Shown here one piece after another: positions 7,869 through 16,115 of a stretch of 55,970 bases of DNA; the stretch's first letter is position 1, and each line of letters opens with the position of its first letter. The position numbers were made by a program, and so were the translations under genes. The stretch covers positions 1 to 55,970 of the forward strand of contig NZ_JADDRL010000063.1 of the NCBI RefSeq assembly GCF_021538895.1. Reading direction: 5' to 3'. Below the pieces are notes generated by a model. That model saw only the letters and a program-made list of their open reading frames with translations, made no database searches and was not told the DNA's origin. Source of the DNA: Streptomyces olivochromogenes. GTDB lineage: Bacteria > Actinomycetota > Actinomycetes > Streptomycetales > Streptomycetaceae.

Positions 7869-9212
7869 TCAGATGTTGCGGAAGCGGTTGATGGCGTCGA
7901 TGTGCTTGGCGCGCAGCTCCTCGTCGCGCACGCCGAGGCCCTCCTCGGGAGCGAGGCACAGCACGCCGACCTTGCCCTGGTGGAGGTTGCGGTGCACGTC
8001 GAACGCGGCCTGGCCGGTGTCCTCCAGGGAGTACACCTTCGACAGCGTCGGGTGGATCTTGCCCTTCGCGATGAGGCGGTTGGCCTCCCAGGCCTCACGA
8101 TAGTTGGCGAAGTGCGAGCCGATGATCCGCTTCAGTGACATCCACAGGTAGCGGTTGTCGTACTCGTGCATGTAGCCCGAGGTCGAGGCGCAGGTGGTGA
8201 TGGTGCCGCCCTTGCGGGTGACGAAGACGCTCGCGCCGAAGGTCTCGCGGCCGGGGTGCTCGAAGACGATGTCGATGTCCTCGCCGCCGGTGAGCTCCCG
8301 GATGCGCTTGCCGAAGCGCTTCCACTCCTTCGGGTCCTGGGTGTTCTCGTCCTTCCAGAACTTGTAGCCCTCGGCGTTGCGGTCGATGATCGCCTCGGCG
8401 CCCATCGAGCGGCAGATGTCCGCCTTCTGGTCGCTGGAGACGACACAGATCGGGTTGGCGCCGCCGGCCAGCGCGAACTGGGTGGCGTACGAGCCGAGGC
8501 CGCCGCTGGCGCCCCAGATCAGGACGTTGTCGCCCTGCTTCATGCCGGCGCCGTTGCGGGAGACCAGCTGGCGGTAGGCGGTCGAGTTGACCAGGCCCGG
8601 GGCGGCGGCCTCCTCCCAGCTGAGGTGGCCGGGCTTCGGCATCAGCTGGTTGGACTTGACCAGGGCGATCTCGGCGAGGCCGCCGAAGTTGGTCTCGAAG
8701 CCCCAGATGCGCTGCTCGGGGTCGAGCATCGTGTCGTTGTGGCCGTCGCTGGACTCCAGCTCGACGGACAGGCAGTGCGCGACGACCTCGTCACCGGGCT
8801 TCCAGGCGTTGACGCCCGGGCCGGTGCGCAGGACGACGCCCGCGAGGTCGGAGCCGATGATGTGGTACGGCAGGTCGTGACGCTTGGCCAGGTCGTTGGT
8901 GCGGCCGTAGCGCTCCAGGAACCCGAAGGTGGACAGCGGCTCGAAGATCGAGGTCCACACCGAGTTGTAGTTGACCGAGGAGGCCATGACGGCCACCAGG
9001 GCCTCGCCCGGGCCGAGCTCGGGCACGGGGACCTCGTCGAGGTGGATCGACTTGCGCGGGTCCTTGTCGCGGGTCTGAAGACCCTCGAACATCTCCGTCT
9101 CGTCCTTGTGCACGGTGATCGCGCGGTAGGACTCGGGGAGCGGCAGGGCGGCGATGTCGGCCGGCGTCGATTCCGGCGACTGGATCGCGGCGAGGATGTC
9201 CTTCACGGTCAC
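7869..9212 (-). CDS. ccr: Crotonyl-CoA carboxylase/reductase
   Basis: This medium-chain dehydrogenase/reductase fixes CO2 onto crotonyl-CoA with NADPH, giving (2S)-ethylmalonyl-CoA. The 447-residue protein has the nucleotide motif WGASGGLG (233-240). It also has the residues known to hold CO2 in ethylmalonyl-CoA-forming reductases: N81, F172-E173 and H367 (the Kitasatospora enzyme numbers are 81, 170-171 and 365). GTG at 9212 was chosen because GGAGG lies 7 nt upstream and the protein then starts MTVKDIL, as expected. It is the first gene of the five-gene operon. In Streptomyces it also feeds ethylmalonyl-CoA to polyketide synthases. Confidence 0.96.
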   Translation of the reverse strand: MTVKDILAAIQSPESTPADIAALPLPESYRAITVHKDETEMFEGLQTRDKDPRKSIHLDEVPVPELGPGEALVAVMASSVNYNSVWTSIFEPLSTFGFLERYGRTNDLAKRHDLPYHIIGSDLAGVVLRTGPGVNAWKPGDEVVAHCLSVELESSDGHNDTMLDPEQRIWGFETNFGGLAEIALVKSNQLMPKPGHLSWEEAAAPGLVNSTAYRQLVSRNGAGMKQGDNVLIWGASGGLGSYATQFALAGGANPICVVSSDQKADICRSMGAEAIIDRNAEGYKFWKDENTQDPKEWKRFGKRIRELTGGEDIDIVFEHPGRETFGASVFVTRKGGTITTCASTSGYMHEYDNRYLWMSLKRIIGSHFANYREAWEANRLIAKGKIHPTLSKVYSLEDTGQAAFDVHRNLHQGKVGVLCLAPEEGLGVRDEELRAKHIDAINRFRNI

Positions 9213-9440
9213 GTTGTTGCCTCCGGCGGTGAGCGCCCTGAGGGAGGGGCGCTGAGGGTTGCGTCGGTGCTGCTGAGGGTGGTGATGAAGGTGCCGTCGG
9301 TTCGGCTGGGTGGTGCTTCGGCAGCGCTTTGTGGCGCGGGAGGTTGCCTGTGACGCAGGCGTCCGGGCGAGCAGGCCATCGGCTTGCTGGGACAGCCGAC
9401 GTGCGAATGGTCTCTGCACGCCGGCCGCCCGGACTCCTTC
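9213..9440 (-). other. Long 5' leader of the ccr operon
   Basis: The stretch between the predicted promoter and the ccr start would form a leader of roughly 220 nt. It contains no conserved gene. Open frames here lack ribosome sites and codon bias. No known riboswitch fold was recognised by eye. Confidence 0.5.
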
Positions 9441-9469
9441 AACGTATGACACCGCGTGTCACCTCGCAA
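9441..9469 (-). promoter_or_regulatory. ccr promoter with operator palindrome in the spacer
   Basis: On the minus strand, TTGCGA (9464-9469) and TACGTT (9441-9446) are exactly 17 bp apart. The spacer contains the perfect 15-bp palindrome TGACACCGCGTGTCA (plus strand 9447-9461). A repressor bound here would block RNA polymerase directly. The TetR-family gene just upstream is the natural candidate, but a regulator of another family is possible. Confidence 0.65.
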
Positions 9470-9482
9470 GGCACTGAGTGCC
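9470..9482. promoter_or_regulatory. Second palindrome upstream of ccr promoter
   Basis: GGCACTGAGTGCC is a perfect 13-bp palindrome immediately upstream of the -35 box. It shares the CAC/GTG core with the operator in the spacer, so it may be a second regulator site. Confidence 0.4.
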
Positions 9483-9576
9483 AGAACTTGCTCTCAGGTG
9501 AAATCTTTACGTAACAAATGAGCGATGATCGATCGAACAGCCTCTTAAATCTGCTCGAAAAGGTGCTCTGACATGC

Positions 9577-9604
9577 CAAAACGGCCACCCGGTGGGGTGG
9601 CCGT
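9577..9604 (-). terminator. Terminator of the TetR gene
   Basis: ACGGCCACCC (9581-9590) and GGGTGGCCGT (9595-9604) form a perfect 10-bp stem with a GGTG loop. On the minus strand it is followed by TTTTGG, a standard intrinsic terminator placed 46 bp after the stop of the regulator gene and upstream of the ccr promoter. Confidence 0.8.
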
Positions 9605-9649
9605 CATCACAGCGGGGCGCAGGGTCGCGCGGGGCGGTCGAGGGGCGTC

Positions 9650-10468
9650 TCAGCGGTCCTTGAGTGCCTGCTCGATGGTCCGCATCACCTCGTCGAGCGG
9701 GGCGTCGGTGCGGGCGACCGTCACCAGTACCTCGCCCATCTCGGAGACCGCCGCCGGGGCGGTCGCCGCCGGCTTGGGGGCCGAGGAGCGCCCGGCGCCG
9801 ATCCCGTTGCCGAAGGTCTTGCGGACGATCGCGAAGGCGTGGTCGAGCTGCGCCTCCACGTCGCCCTGGCCGCCGGCCCGTAGCCAGCGCCGCAGGACGT
9901 GGTTGTGGGCGGTGACCACCGCGGACGCGGCGACCTCGGCCAGCAGCGGGTCGTCGTTGGCGTCGTCGTCGTGGGCGTGCTCGTCGAAGTGGCCGAGGAG
10001 GTAGCGGGTGAAGAGGCGCTCGTAGCGGGCCACCGACGCGATCTCGGCCTCGCGCAGGGTGGGCACCTCGCGCGTGAGCTTGTAGCGGGCGACCGAGATC
10101 TCCGGCCGGGCCGCGTACATCCGCATGACTTCCTTGATGCCGCGGCACACCGTGTCGAGCGGATGTTCGTGCGCGGGGGCGGCGTTGAGCACGGCCTCCG
10201 CCCGGATCAGGGTGTCGTCGTGGTCCGGGAAGATCGCCTCTTCCTTGGAGCGGAAGTGGCGGAAGAAGGTGCGGCGCGCGACCCCGGCCGCCGCCGCGAT
10301 CTCGTCGACGGTGGTCGCCTCGTACCCCTTGGTAGCGAACAGCTCCATCGCGGCGGCCGCCAGTTCTCGGCGCATCTTGAGCCGCTGGGCGGCGGCGCGA
10401 CTGCCTGCGGCACTTTCCGGCGCGTCGGGCGTAGCTGGTGTACGGGAGGACTTGGCGGGCTGGGACAT
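9650..10468 (-). CDS. TetR-family transcriptional regulator
   Basis: A 272-residue regulator with an N-terminal TetR helix-turn-helix (residues about 36-82; IAAAAGVARRTFFRHF is the recognition region) and a variable C-terminal ligand domain with a His/Asp-rich patch (HFDEHAHDDD). It sits between the 3-hydroxyacyl-CoA dehydrogenase and ccr genes on the same strand. It is the likely repressor for one or both transcripts, sensing an acyl-CoA or related metabolite; this is inferred from position and from the palindrome in the ccr promoter. ATG at 10468 has only a weak ribosome site; an in-frame ATG six codons upstream is an alternative. Confidence 0.88.
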   Translation of the reverse strand: MSQPAKSSRTPATPDAPESAAGSRAAAQRLKMRRELAAAAMELFATKGYEATTVDEIAAAAGVARRTFFRHFRSKEEAIFPDHDDTLIRAEAVLNAAPAHEHPLDTVCRGIKEVMRMYAARPEISVARYKLTREVPTLREAEIASVARYERLFTRYLLGHFDEHAHDDDANDDPLLAEVAASAVVTAHNHVLRRWLRAGGQGDVEAQLDHAFAIVRKTFGNGIGAGRSSAPKPAATAPAAVSEMGEVLVTVARTDAPLDEVMRTIEQALKDR

Positions 10469-10487
10469 GACCCGAACGTACTGCATG

Positions 10488-10505
10488 TGCGCAGCGTGAT
10501 GCGCA
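10488..10505. promoter_or_regulatory. Dyad upstream of TetR gene
   Basis: Two TGCGCA hexamers (itself a palindrome) at 10488-10493 and 10500-10505 flank a 6-bp spacer just upstream of the regulator start. The arrangement could be an autoregulatory operator. The hexamer is common in such G+C-rich DNA, so this is only a candidate. Confidence 0.3.
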
Positions 10506-10517
10506 TGTCCAGGGTTT

Positions 10518-10540
10518 CCCCCGCCCGGGTGGGGCGGGGG
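10518..10540 (-). terminator. Hairpin between hydroxyacyl-CoA dehydrogenase and TetR genes
   Basis: CCCCCGCCC (10518-10526) pairs perfectly with GGGCGGGGG (10532-10540) around GGGTG. There is no U tract after it on the minus strand, so it may be a weak terminator or transcript-end stabiliser for the dehydrogenase transcript. Confidence 0.45.
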
Positions 10541-10604
10541 TCCGCCGCTGGGGCCGAGCAGCCCGCCCCAGTCCGCGTCGTCGTCGAACCAGTCGCCGGA
10601 TGCC

Positions 10605-12410
10605 TCAGCGGCGCGCATATTCGCGGAAGCCGCGGCCGGTCTTGCGGCCGAGGCAGCCCGCGGCCACCAAGTGCTCCAGGAGCGGCGCCGGGGCGAGGCC
10701 CGGGTCACGGAACTCGCGGTGCAGGACCTTCTCGATCGCCAGGGAGACGTCGAGCCCGACCACGTCCAGGAGCTCGAACGGGCCCATCGGGTAGCCGCCG
10801 CCCAGCTTCATCGCGGCGTCGATGTCGTCGAGGGACGCGTAGTGCTCCTGCACCATCTTGATCGCGTTGTTCAGGTACGGGAACAGCAGCGCGTTCACGA
10901 TGAACCCGGCCCGGTCGCCGCAGTCGACGGCGTGCTTCTTGATGCGGCCGCAGACCTCGCGGACCGTGGCGTGGACGTCGTCCGCCGTCAGGACCGTGCG
11001 GACGACCTCGACCAGCTTCATGGCCGGCGCCGGGTTGAAGAAGTGCATGCCGATCACGTCCTGCGGACGCGAGGTGGCGCGGGCGCAGGCGACGACGGGC
11101 AGCGAGGACGTGGTGGTGGCCAGGACCGCGCCCGGCTTGCAGACCTTGTCCAGCGTCGCGAACAGTTGCTGCTTGATCTCCAGGTCCTCGGCCACGGCCT
11201 CGACGGCCAGGTCGACATCGGCGAAGGCCTCGTAGGAGCCCGCCGGGGTGACCAGGTCCAGGGTCTGCGCGGCCGCCTCGGCGGTCATCCGGCCCTTGTC
11301 CACGGAACGGGCCAGGGACTTGCCGATCCGGGCCTTGGCGGTCTGCGCCTTCTCCTCGCTGCGCGCGGCGAGGACCACCTGGTAGCCGGCCTTGGCGAAG
11401 ACCTCGGCGATGCCGGAGGCCATCGTGCCGGAACCGGCGACACCGACCGAGCGGACGGTGCGGCCCGGGGTGAGGGAGGTGCCCTCCAGCGGGGTCAGCG
11501 CGTCCCGCACGACGGTGGCGCTGCCCGGGGCCTCGTACGAGTAGAAGCCGCGGCCGGACTTGCGGCCCGTCAGGCCCGCCTCGCTGAGCTGCTTGAGGAT
11601 CGGCGCGGGGGCGTGCAGCCGGTCGCGGGACTCGGCGTACATGGCCTCCAGGACCGTACGGGCGGTGTCGACGCCGATCAGGTCCAGCAGGGCCAGCGGG
11701 CCCATGGGCAGGCCGCAGCCGAGCCGCATCGCCGCGTCGATGTCCTCGCGGGAGGCGTACTTGGCCTCGTACATCGCGGCGGCCTGGTTGAGGTAGCCGA
11801 ACAGCAGCCCGTCCGCCACGAACCCGGGGCGGTCGCCGACCGCGACCGGCTCCTTGCCCAGCTCGATGGCGAGGTCGGTGACCGCGGCGACGGCCTGGGG
11901 CGCGGTCAGCACGGAGGAGACGACCTCGACGAGCCGCATGGCCGGCGCGGGGTTGAAGAAGTGCAGTCCGAGCACGCGCTCGGGGCGCGCCGAGTCGGCG
12001 GCCAGGCGGGTCACCGAGAGGGCGTTGGTGCCGGTCGCGAGGATCGTCTCCGGGCGGACGATGCCGTCCAGCTCACGGAAGATCTGGTGCTTGATCTCGT
12101 ACGACTCCGGGGCCACCTCGATGACGAGGTCGGCCTCGGCCGCGGCCCGCAGGTCGGTGGAGGTACGGATCCGGGCGAGGGCGTCGGTGCGCTCCTGCTC
12201 GGTCAGCCGGCCGCGCTGCACGGCACGGGCGGTGGAGGACTCCAGGACGGCGACCGCGTGGGCGGCGGCGGCCTCGCTGATGTCGATGCCGACGACCTCG
12301 CGGCCGGCCTTCGCGAGGACCTCGGTGATGCCGGTGCCCATGGTGCCGAGGCCGACGACGGCAATGGTCTTGAGGTGGGACAGAGAGGTGTCGGACAGGG
12401 GAGTGGCCAT
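10605..12410 (-). CDS. Fused double-domain 3-hydroxyacyl-CoA (3-hydroxybutyryl-CoA) dehydrogenase
   Basis: A 601-residue protein made of two complete 3-hydroxyacyl-CoA dehydrogenase modules in tandem. The first NAD fold has GLGTMG at 20-25. The second begins around residue 320 with GSGTMASG. Each is followed by the conserved LHFFNPAP or MHFFNPAP block and a C-terminal helical dimer domain. Single-domain FadB2/Hbd proteins have about 285 residues and dimerise, so this looks like a covalently joined dimer. The likely reaction is interconversion of acetoacetyl-CoA and 3-hydroxybutyryl-CoA, which would feed crotonyl-CoA to Ccr. ATG at 12410 has GGAG 10 nt upstream and starts MATPLSD. Confidence 0.9.
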   Translation of the reverse strand: MATPLSDTSLSHLKTIAVVGLGTMGTGITEVLAKAGREVVGIDISEAAAAHAVAVLESSTARAVQRGRLTEQERTDALARIRTSTDLRAAAEADLVIEVAPESYEIKHQIFRELDGIVRPETILATGTNALSVTRLAADSARPERVLGLHFFNPAPAMRLVEVVSSVLTAPQAVAAVTDLAIELGKEPVAVGDRPGFVADGLLFGYLNQAAAMYEAKYASREDIDAAMRLGCGLPMGPLALLDLIGVDTARTVLEAMYAESRDRLHAPAPILKQLSEAGLTGRKSGRGFYSYEAPGSATVVRDALTPLEGTSLTPGRTVRSVGVAGSGTMASGIAEVFAKAGYQVVLAARSEEKAQTAKARIGKSLARSVDKGRMTAEAAAQTLDLVTPAGSYEAFADVDLAVEAVAEDLEIKQQLFATLDKVCKPGAVLATTTSSLPVVACARATSRPQDVIGMHFFNPAPAMKLVEVVRTVLTADDVHATVREVCGRIKKHAVDCGDRAGFIVNALLFPYLNNAIKMVQEHYASLDDIDAAMKLGGGYPMGPFELLDVVGLDVSLAIEKVLHREFRDPGLAPAPLLEHLVAAGCLGRKTGRGFREYARR

Positions 12411-12805
12411 CGCGGGACTCCAGAAATGAGGGGTGGTGACGACAAGAACGGCGCGCTGAGCGCGAGATCCGCACGGGTGCGCCGAGGGCGCACGCCGAGC
12501 GTGCTGAGTGCGGGTGTTGTTGCCGGGCTGCTGGCGCACACGCCCGGTGCCGTCCGCCGCGGGCGCGCACACGCCCGGGAAACGGCCTGGACCGACCGGC
12601 TCTGTCCCGGAGCCGAGTCGTACTGGTGGTACACGTGAGGTACCGAACCGACCTGCACTCACGACGGCTGCGTCACCAAACCGTCGTAAGCAAGCGCGAG
12701 TGGGTGACTCGCTCGAATGAGCTTAACCGGTGGGTAACGAGCGCGCTAGTCCCGAGTTTGTGATGAAGCTCCCCGGCTTCGCGCGACACCCCTAATCTGG
12801 GCTTC
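12411..12805. promoter_or_regulatory. Divergent control region between dehydrogenase and HEAT-repeat genes
   Basis: No gene is visible in these 395 bp. Two dyads stand out. ACGACGG (12661-12667) pairs with CCGTCGT (12681-12687), and GCGAGT (12696-12701) pairs with ACTCGC (12707-12712) around GGGTG. Both lie where the promoter of the minus-strand dehydrogenase would be expected. On the plus strand TAATCT (12793-12798) sits 7 nt before the GTG of the HEAT-repeat gene. Confidence 0.4.
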
Positions 12806-13381
12806 GTGGACGAAGAGTTGCGATCGCTCACGGAGCGTCTACGACAGGAGTCGCGCGGCACGTCGGCGTACGAGCGGCTGCTGGCGACCGAGGACCCCGA
12901 CGAACTGGCGGACGTGCTCACCGCGGCCGCACAGCCGCTGTGGGCCAGGGAGTTGGCGGCGTTCCGGCTGGGCGTGGCCGGCGACCGGCGCGCCTTCGAG
13001 TCCCTCGTCCTGCTGCTCAACCACCGCGACCCGCCCCGCTGCGCCTCCGCCGCCCACGCGCTGGCCCGGCTCGGCGACCCCCGCACCGCCCGCGCGGCCG
13101 CCGCCCTCGCCACCAACGAACTGCGCGTCGCCTACGCCCTGCACCCCGTGCGGCTCCTGGTCGTGCTGCGGGCCCCCGAGTCCGTGCCGGCGCTGATCAC
13201 GACCCTGGAGCGGCGGCTGCGCCCGCACGACCCCTATCGCCGGGTGGCCCTCGCCTGCGTGGAGGGGCTCGGCACGCTCGGCGACGTCCGGGCCCGGCGC
13301 GTCCTGAACGAGGCGCTGGCCCACCCGACGCTGGCCGAGGCGGCGGTGCACGCGCTGACGCGGATCCCCAGGCCGAGGTGA
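12806..13381 (+). CDS. HEAT-repeat domain protein
   Basis: A 191-residue alpha-helical repeat protein. Successive helical pairs such as WARELAAFRLGVAGD, ALARLGDPRTARAA and CVEGLGTLGDVRARRVL are HEAT/PBS-lyase-like repeats, which form scaffolds for binding other proteins. There is no catalytic motif. Related short proteins in Streptomyces are sometimes annotated as adenylosuccinate lyase, which the sequence does not support. The GTG at 12806 is 7 nt after TAATCT, so the mRNA is probably leaderless. The gene converges on the GNAT gene with 4 bp between stops. Confidence 0.75.
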   Translation: MDEELRSLTERLRQESRGTSAYERLLATEDPDELADVLTAAAQPLWARELAAFRLGVAGDRRAFESLVLLLNHRDPPRCASAAHALARLGDPRTARAAAALATNELRVAYALHPVRLLVVLRAPESVPALITTLERRLRPHDPYRRVALACVEGLGTLGDVRARRVLNEALAHPTLAEAAVHALTRIPRPR

Positions 13382-13385
13382 CGCG

Positions 13386-13907
13386 TCAGCCGAGCGGTTC
13401 CTTGACGTAGCGCACCTCGGGCACGTCGACGCCCTTCACCTCGAAGGGCTCCTCCGCGCCGTCCGCGTGGAAGCCCGCTCGCTCGTAGAAGTGCCGGGCG
13501 CGCGTGTTCTCCTTCAGGACCCACAGGAACATGCGCGGCTGCGCGCGGCACTGCCGGACGGACCGCTCCAGCAGGATCCGGCCGACCCCGCTGCCGAGGT
13601 GCGCGGTGTCGACGTAGATCGCGTACAACTCGGCGTCCTCGGTGCGCACTTCGCCGTCCCGGTACGGTCCGTGCGCCGCCCAGCCGACGATCTCGCCGTC
13701 CCGCTCGGCGATCAGGTTCACCACGCCGTTCGTGGCGCGCGGAGAGAAGTGGGAGCGTCGCCACTCGGCGTCCCGCGCCACGCTGAGTCCGTCCAGATAG
13801 GACTGCGGCATCATGCCCCGGTAGGCGTGCTGCCAGCCACGGATCCGTATCTCGGAGACGCGGTCGCAGTCGGCGAGGGCCATCGGCCGCACCGTCAGCC
13901 CGGTCAT
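13386..13907 (-). CDS. GNAT-family N-acetyltransferase
   Basis: A 173-residue GNAT protein. It has the IRIRGWQHAYRGMMP opening common to Streptomyces members and the acetyl-CoA motif HLGSGVGRILL (about residues 107-117), followed by NTRARHFYERAGF, the usual end of the fold. The substrate cannot be told from sequence. The start codon overlaps the stop of the RidA gene (ATGA, 13904-13907), so the two are co-translated. Confidence 0.88.
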   Translation of the reverse strand: MTGLTVRPMALADCDRVSEIRIRGWQHAYRGMMPQSYLDGLSVARDAEWRRSHFSPRATNGVVNLIAERDGEIVGWAAHGPYRDGEVRTEDAELYAIYVDTAHLGSGVGRILLERSVRQCRAQPRMFLWVLKENTRARHFYERAGFHADGAEEPFEVKGVDVPEVRYVKEPLG

Positions 13908-14302
13908 GCGCCGACCACCGCGAACGCCTCGACCTCCATGAGGAACTCGGGGCGGACCAGCCCCGCCACCTGTACGGCCGAGGACGCCGGCAGCCGGTCC
14001 TCGGGGATGTGCGCGGCGCGGGCCGCGCGGAGGGCCGGCAGGTGGGCCATGTCCGTCACGAAGTAGGTGAGTTTGACGACGTCGGCGAAGCCGGCCCCGG
14101 CGGCGGCCAGGCAGCGCCTGAGGTTCTCGAAGACCTGGCGGGCCTGGGCCGCCGGGTCGCCCGCGCCGACCAGTTGTCCGTCCTCGTCCAGGGCGAGCTG
14201 GCCGGAGACGGCGACGAAGCGGCCGGTGGCCGCCACGACATGGCTGTACTGGGCGGCGGGGGCGACCCCGTCGGGGGCGGGAATCCTGGTCGGCTCACTC
14301 AT
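13904..14302 (-). CDS. RidA/YjgF/YER057c/UK114-family protein
   Basis: A 132-residue RidA-type protein, the family that hydrolyses reactive enamine/imine intermediates released by PLP enzymes. Typical elements are YSHVVAATGRFVAVSGQ (19-35), the QARQVFENLRRCL helix and the RPEFLMEVEAFAVV end strand with the conserved Arg. ATG at 14302 (MSEPTRI) was chosen as the first residue matching the family; its ribosome site is weak. It is the first gene of a two-gene unit with the GNAT gene. Confidence 0.88.
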   Translation of the reverse strand: MSEPTRIPAPDGVAPAAQYSHVVAATGRFVAVSGQLALDEDGQLVGAGDPAAQARQVFENLRRCLAAAGAGFADVVKLTYFVTDMAHLPALRAARAAHIPEDRLPASSAVQVAGLVRPEFLMEVEAFAVVGA

Positions 14303-14388
14303 GCGCCCATGGTGGACCATGGTCCGGCGACGCGGCCAACGCATTCGAGGCGGCCGACGCCCCCGACGGGCCGTCAGGCGGTGGGTGG

Positions 14389-15981
14389 TCAGCCGTGGTA
14401 GCCCAGCAGGCCGTGCAGGGCCGAACCACGGGACGACGTGGACGCCGCCTTTCCGGTCAGCGGCTTCGGGTCGGGGGTCCGCACGCAGACCGCGTCGGCC
14501 TCGCCGCCGTCGCCGCGCGGCACCGTGCCGTCGGTCAGATAGGCCGCCAGGTATTCGTCGAGGCAGGCGTTGCCGCTCAGCGTGATGCCGTGGTTCCCGC
14601 CGCCCTGCTCGACGACCAGGCTGGAGTCGGCCAGCAGCCGGTGGACCGCCGCGCCGCCCGGGTACGGGGTCGCCGCGTCGTCCGTCGCCTGGAACAGCAG
14701 CACCGGCGGCAGCTCGGCGTTGGCGATGTTCAGCGGCTGCCGCGACGGGGTCGGCCAGAACGCGCACGGCGCGTTGTACCAGGCGTTGTTCCAGCTGATG
14801 AACGGCGCCTTCTCGTGCACCGCCCAGGCGTCCTTGCGCCACTGGTTCCAGTCCCGCGGCCAGGAGGCGTCACGGCACTGCACCGCCGCGTAGACGCTGT
14901 AGCCGTTGTCGCCCGCGGTGTCGACGGCGCCGAACCGGTCGTACGCCTGCACCAGGAGGTCGGCCTTCTTGTCCCGGCTGTAGGCGGCGAACGCCTCGGC
15001 GAGGTAGGGCCAGTAGCCGTTGTAGTAGCCGCCGGGCATGAACGTGTCGTCCAGTTCGGAGGCCCCGACCTTCCCGCCCGCCGGCCTCTTGGCCAGCGCC
15101 GCCCGCATCGCGTACCACTTGGCCTCGACCTCGCTCGGGTCGTCGCCGAGGTGGTACGTCGCGTCGTACTGCGCGATCCAGGTCATCAGGGCCCGGTGAC
15201 GGTCGTCGAAGGCGTAGTCCTGGCCGATGTTGTCGTCGTACCAGACGCCGGTCGGGTCGACGATCGAGTCCAGGACCAGCCGGCGCACCCGCTGCGGGAA
15301 CAGCTTGGCGTAGACCGCGCCGAGGTAGGTGCCGTACGAGTAGCCGAAGTAGTTGACCCGCTCGGCGCCGAGCGCCGCGCGGATCGCGTCGATGTCCCGC
15401 GCGGAGCTGACGGTGTCGATGTACGGCAGGACGCTCGCGTACTTCTTGCCGCAGGCGTCGGCGAACGCCTTCACGCGTGTGAGGCCGGCCTGTTCCAGCT
15501 GGTCCGTGTCCGGCACGGAGTCGGGGCGCACCGCCTTGAAGTACTGGGGTTCGCAGGTGAGGGCGGGCGTGCTCCTGCCCACGCCGCGCGGGTCGAAGCC
15601 GATGACGTCGTACTGCGCGGCCACGTCCTTGGGCAGCGCGGCCGCGACGAATCCGGCGAGGGTGCGGCCGCTGCCGCCGGGGCCGCCGGGGTTGACCAGC
15701 AGCGGGCCCTGGTAGGTCTGGGCGGTGTGCGGGACGCGGGTCAGGGCGAGCGTGATCTGCCGCCCGCCGGGGTTCGCGTGGTCGAGCGGCACCTGGAGCG
15801 ACGCGCACTGCAGCGTCGGATAGTCGGTCGTGCCGCACTTCTGCCAGGCGAGCCCAGCGGCCCCCGCGGTCTGCGCGGTCGGTGCGGTCCTTCGGATGAC
15901 GGCGTCGGCGGGGGCGGCCGTGAACGACCCGGCCACGACGACGGCGGCGGCACCGCACAGCACGGCTGCGCGTGATCTCAT
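14389..15981 (-). CDS. Secreted S33-type alpha/beta-hydrolase (tripeptidyl aminopeptidase family)
   Basis: A 530-residue exported hydrolase of the Streptomyces tripeptidyl aminopeptidase (Tap/SlpD/SlpE) type. Residues 1-27 form a signal peptide (MRSR, hydrophobic core, APADA cleavage region). NPGGPGGSG (97-105) is the oxyanion-hole loop, GYSYG holds the nucleophile S215, D434/D435 lie in QATDDAATP, and H464 in GGNHG. The C-terminal part matches the TAP-like domain. It should release short peptides from protein N-termini outside the cell. A TTGACA hexamer (16070-16075, minus strand) lies in the upstream region, next to a GTCAA-CAC-TTGAC palindrome at 16071-16083. Confidence 0.9.
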   Translation of the reverse strand: MRSRAAVLCGAAAVVVAGSFTAAPADAVIRRTAPTAQTAGAAGLAWQKCGTTDYPTLQCASLQVPLDHANPGGRQITLALTRVPHTAQTYQGPLLVNPGGPGGSGRTLAGFVAAALPKDVAAQYDVIGFDPRGVGRSTPALTCEPQYFKAVRPDSVPDTDQLEQAGLTRVKAFADACGKKYASVLPYIDTVSSARDIDAIRAALGAERVNYFGYSYGTYLGAVYAKLFPQRVRRLVLDSIVDPTGVWYDDNIGQDYAFDDRHRALMTWIAQYDATYHLGDDPSEVEAKWYAMRAALAKRPAGGKVGASELDDTFMPGGYYNGYWPYLAEAFAAYSRDKKADLLVQAYDRFGAVDTAGDNGYSVYAAVQCRDASWPRDWNQWRKDAWAVHEKAPFISWNNAWYNAPCAFWPTPSRQPLNIANAELPPVLLFQATDDAATPYPGGAAVHRLLADSSLVVEQGGGNHGITLSGNACLDEYLAAYLTDGTVPRGDGGEADAVCVRTPDPKPLTGKAASTSSRGSALHGLLGYHG

Positions 15982-16115
15982 GGGTCCTCCCGGGACGGAG
16001 GGTGATCGGACCGCGAAGGTCACGGTCCTCGCCGCATCGTCCCGAAAAGAGGGCCGGGAAAAACCGTTCTGTCAACACTTGACCCAATTGGGCCGGAAGA
16101 TGCCCCCGAACGCTC

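Noticed and set aside
9213..9440. Cobalamin or other riboswitch in the ccr leader
   Set aside because: meaA uses B12, but no conserved B12-box-like sequence or multi-stem fold was recognised by eye. The leader length alone is not evidence.
12806..13381. Adenylosuccinate lyase
   Set aside because: The 191-residue protein has HEAT-like helical repeats and none of the fumarase/lyase superfamily signature residues.
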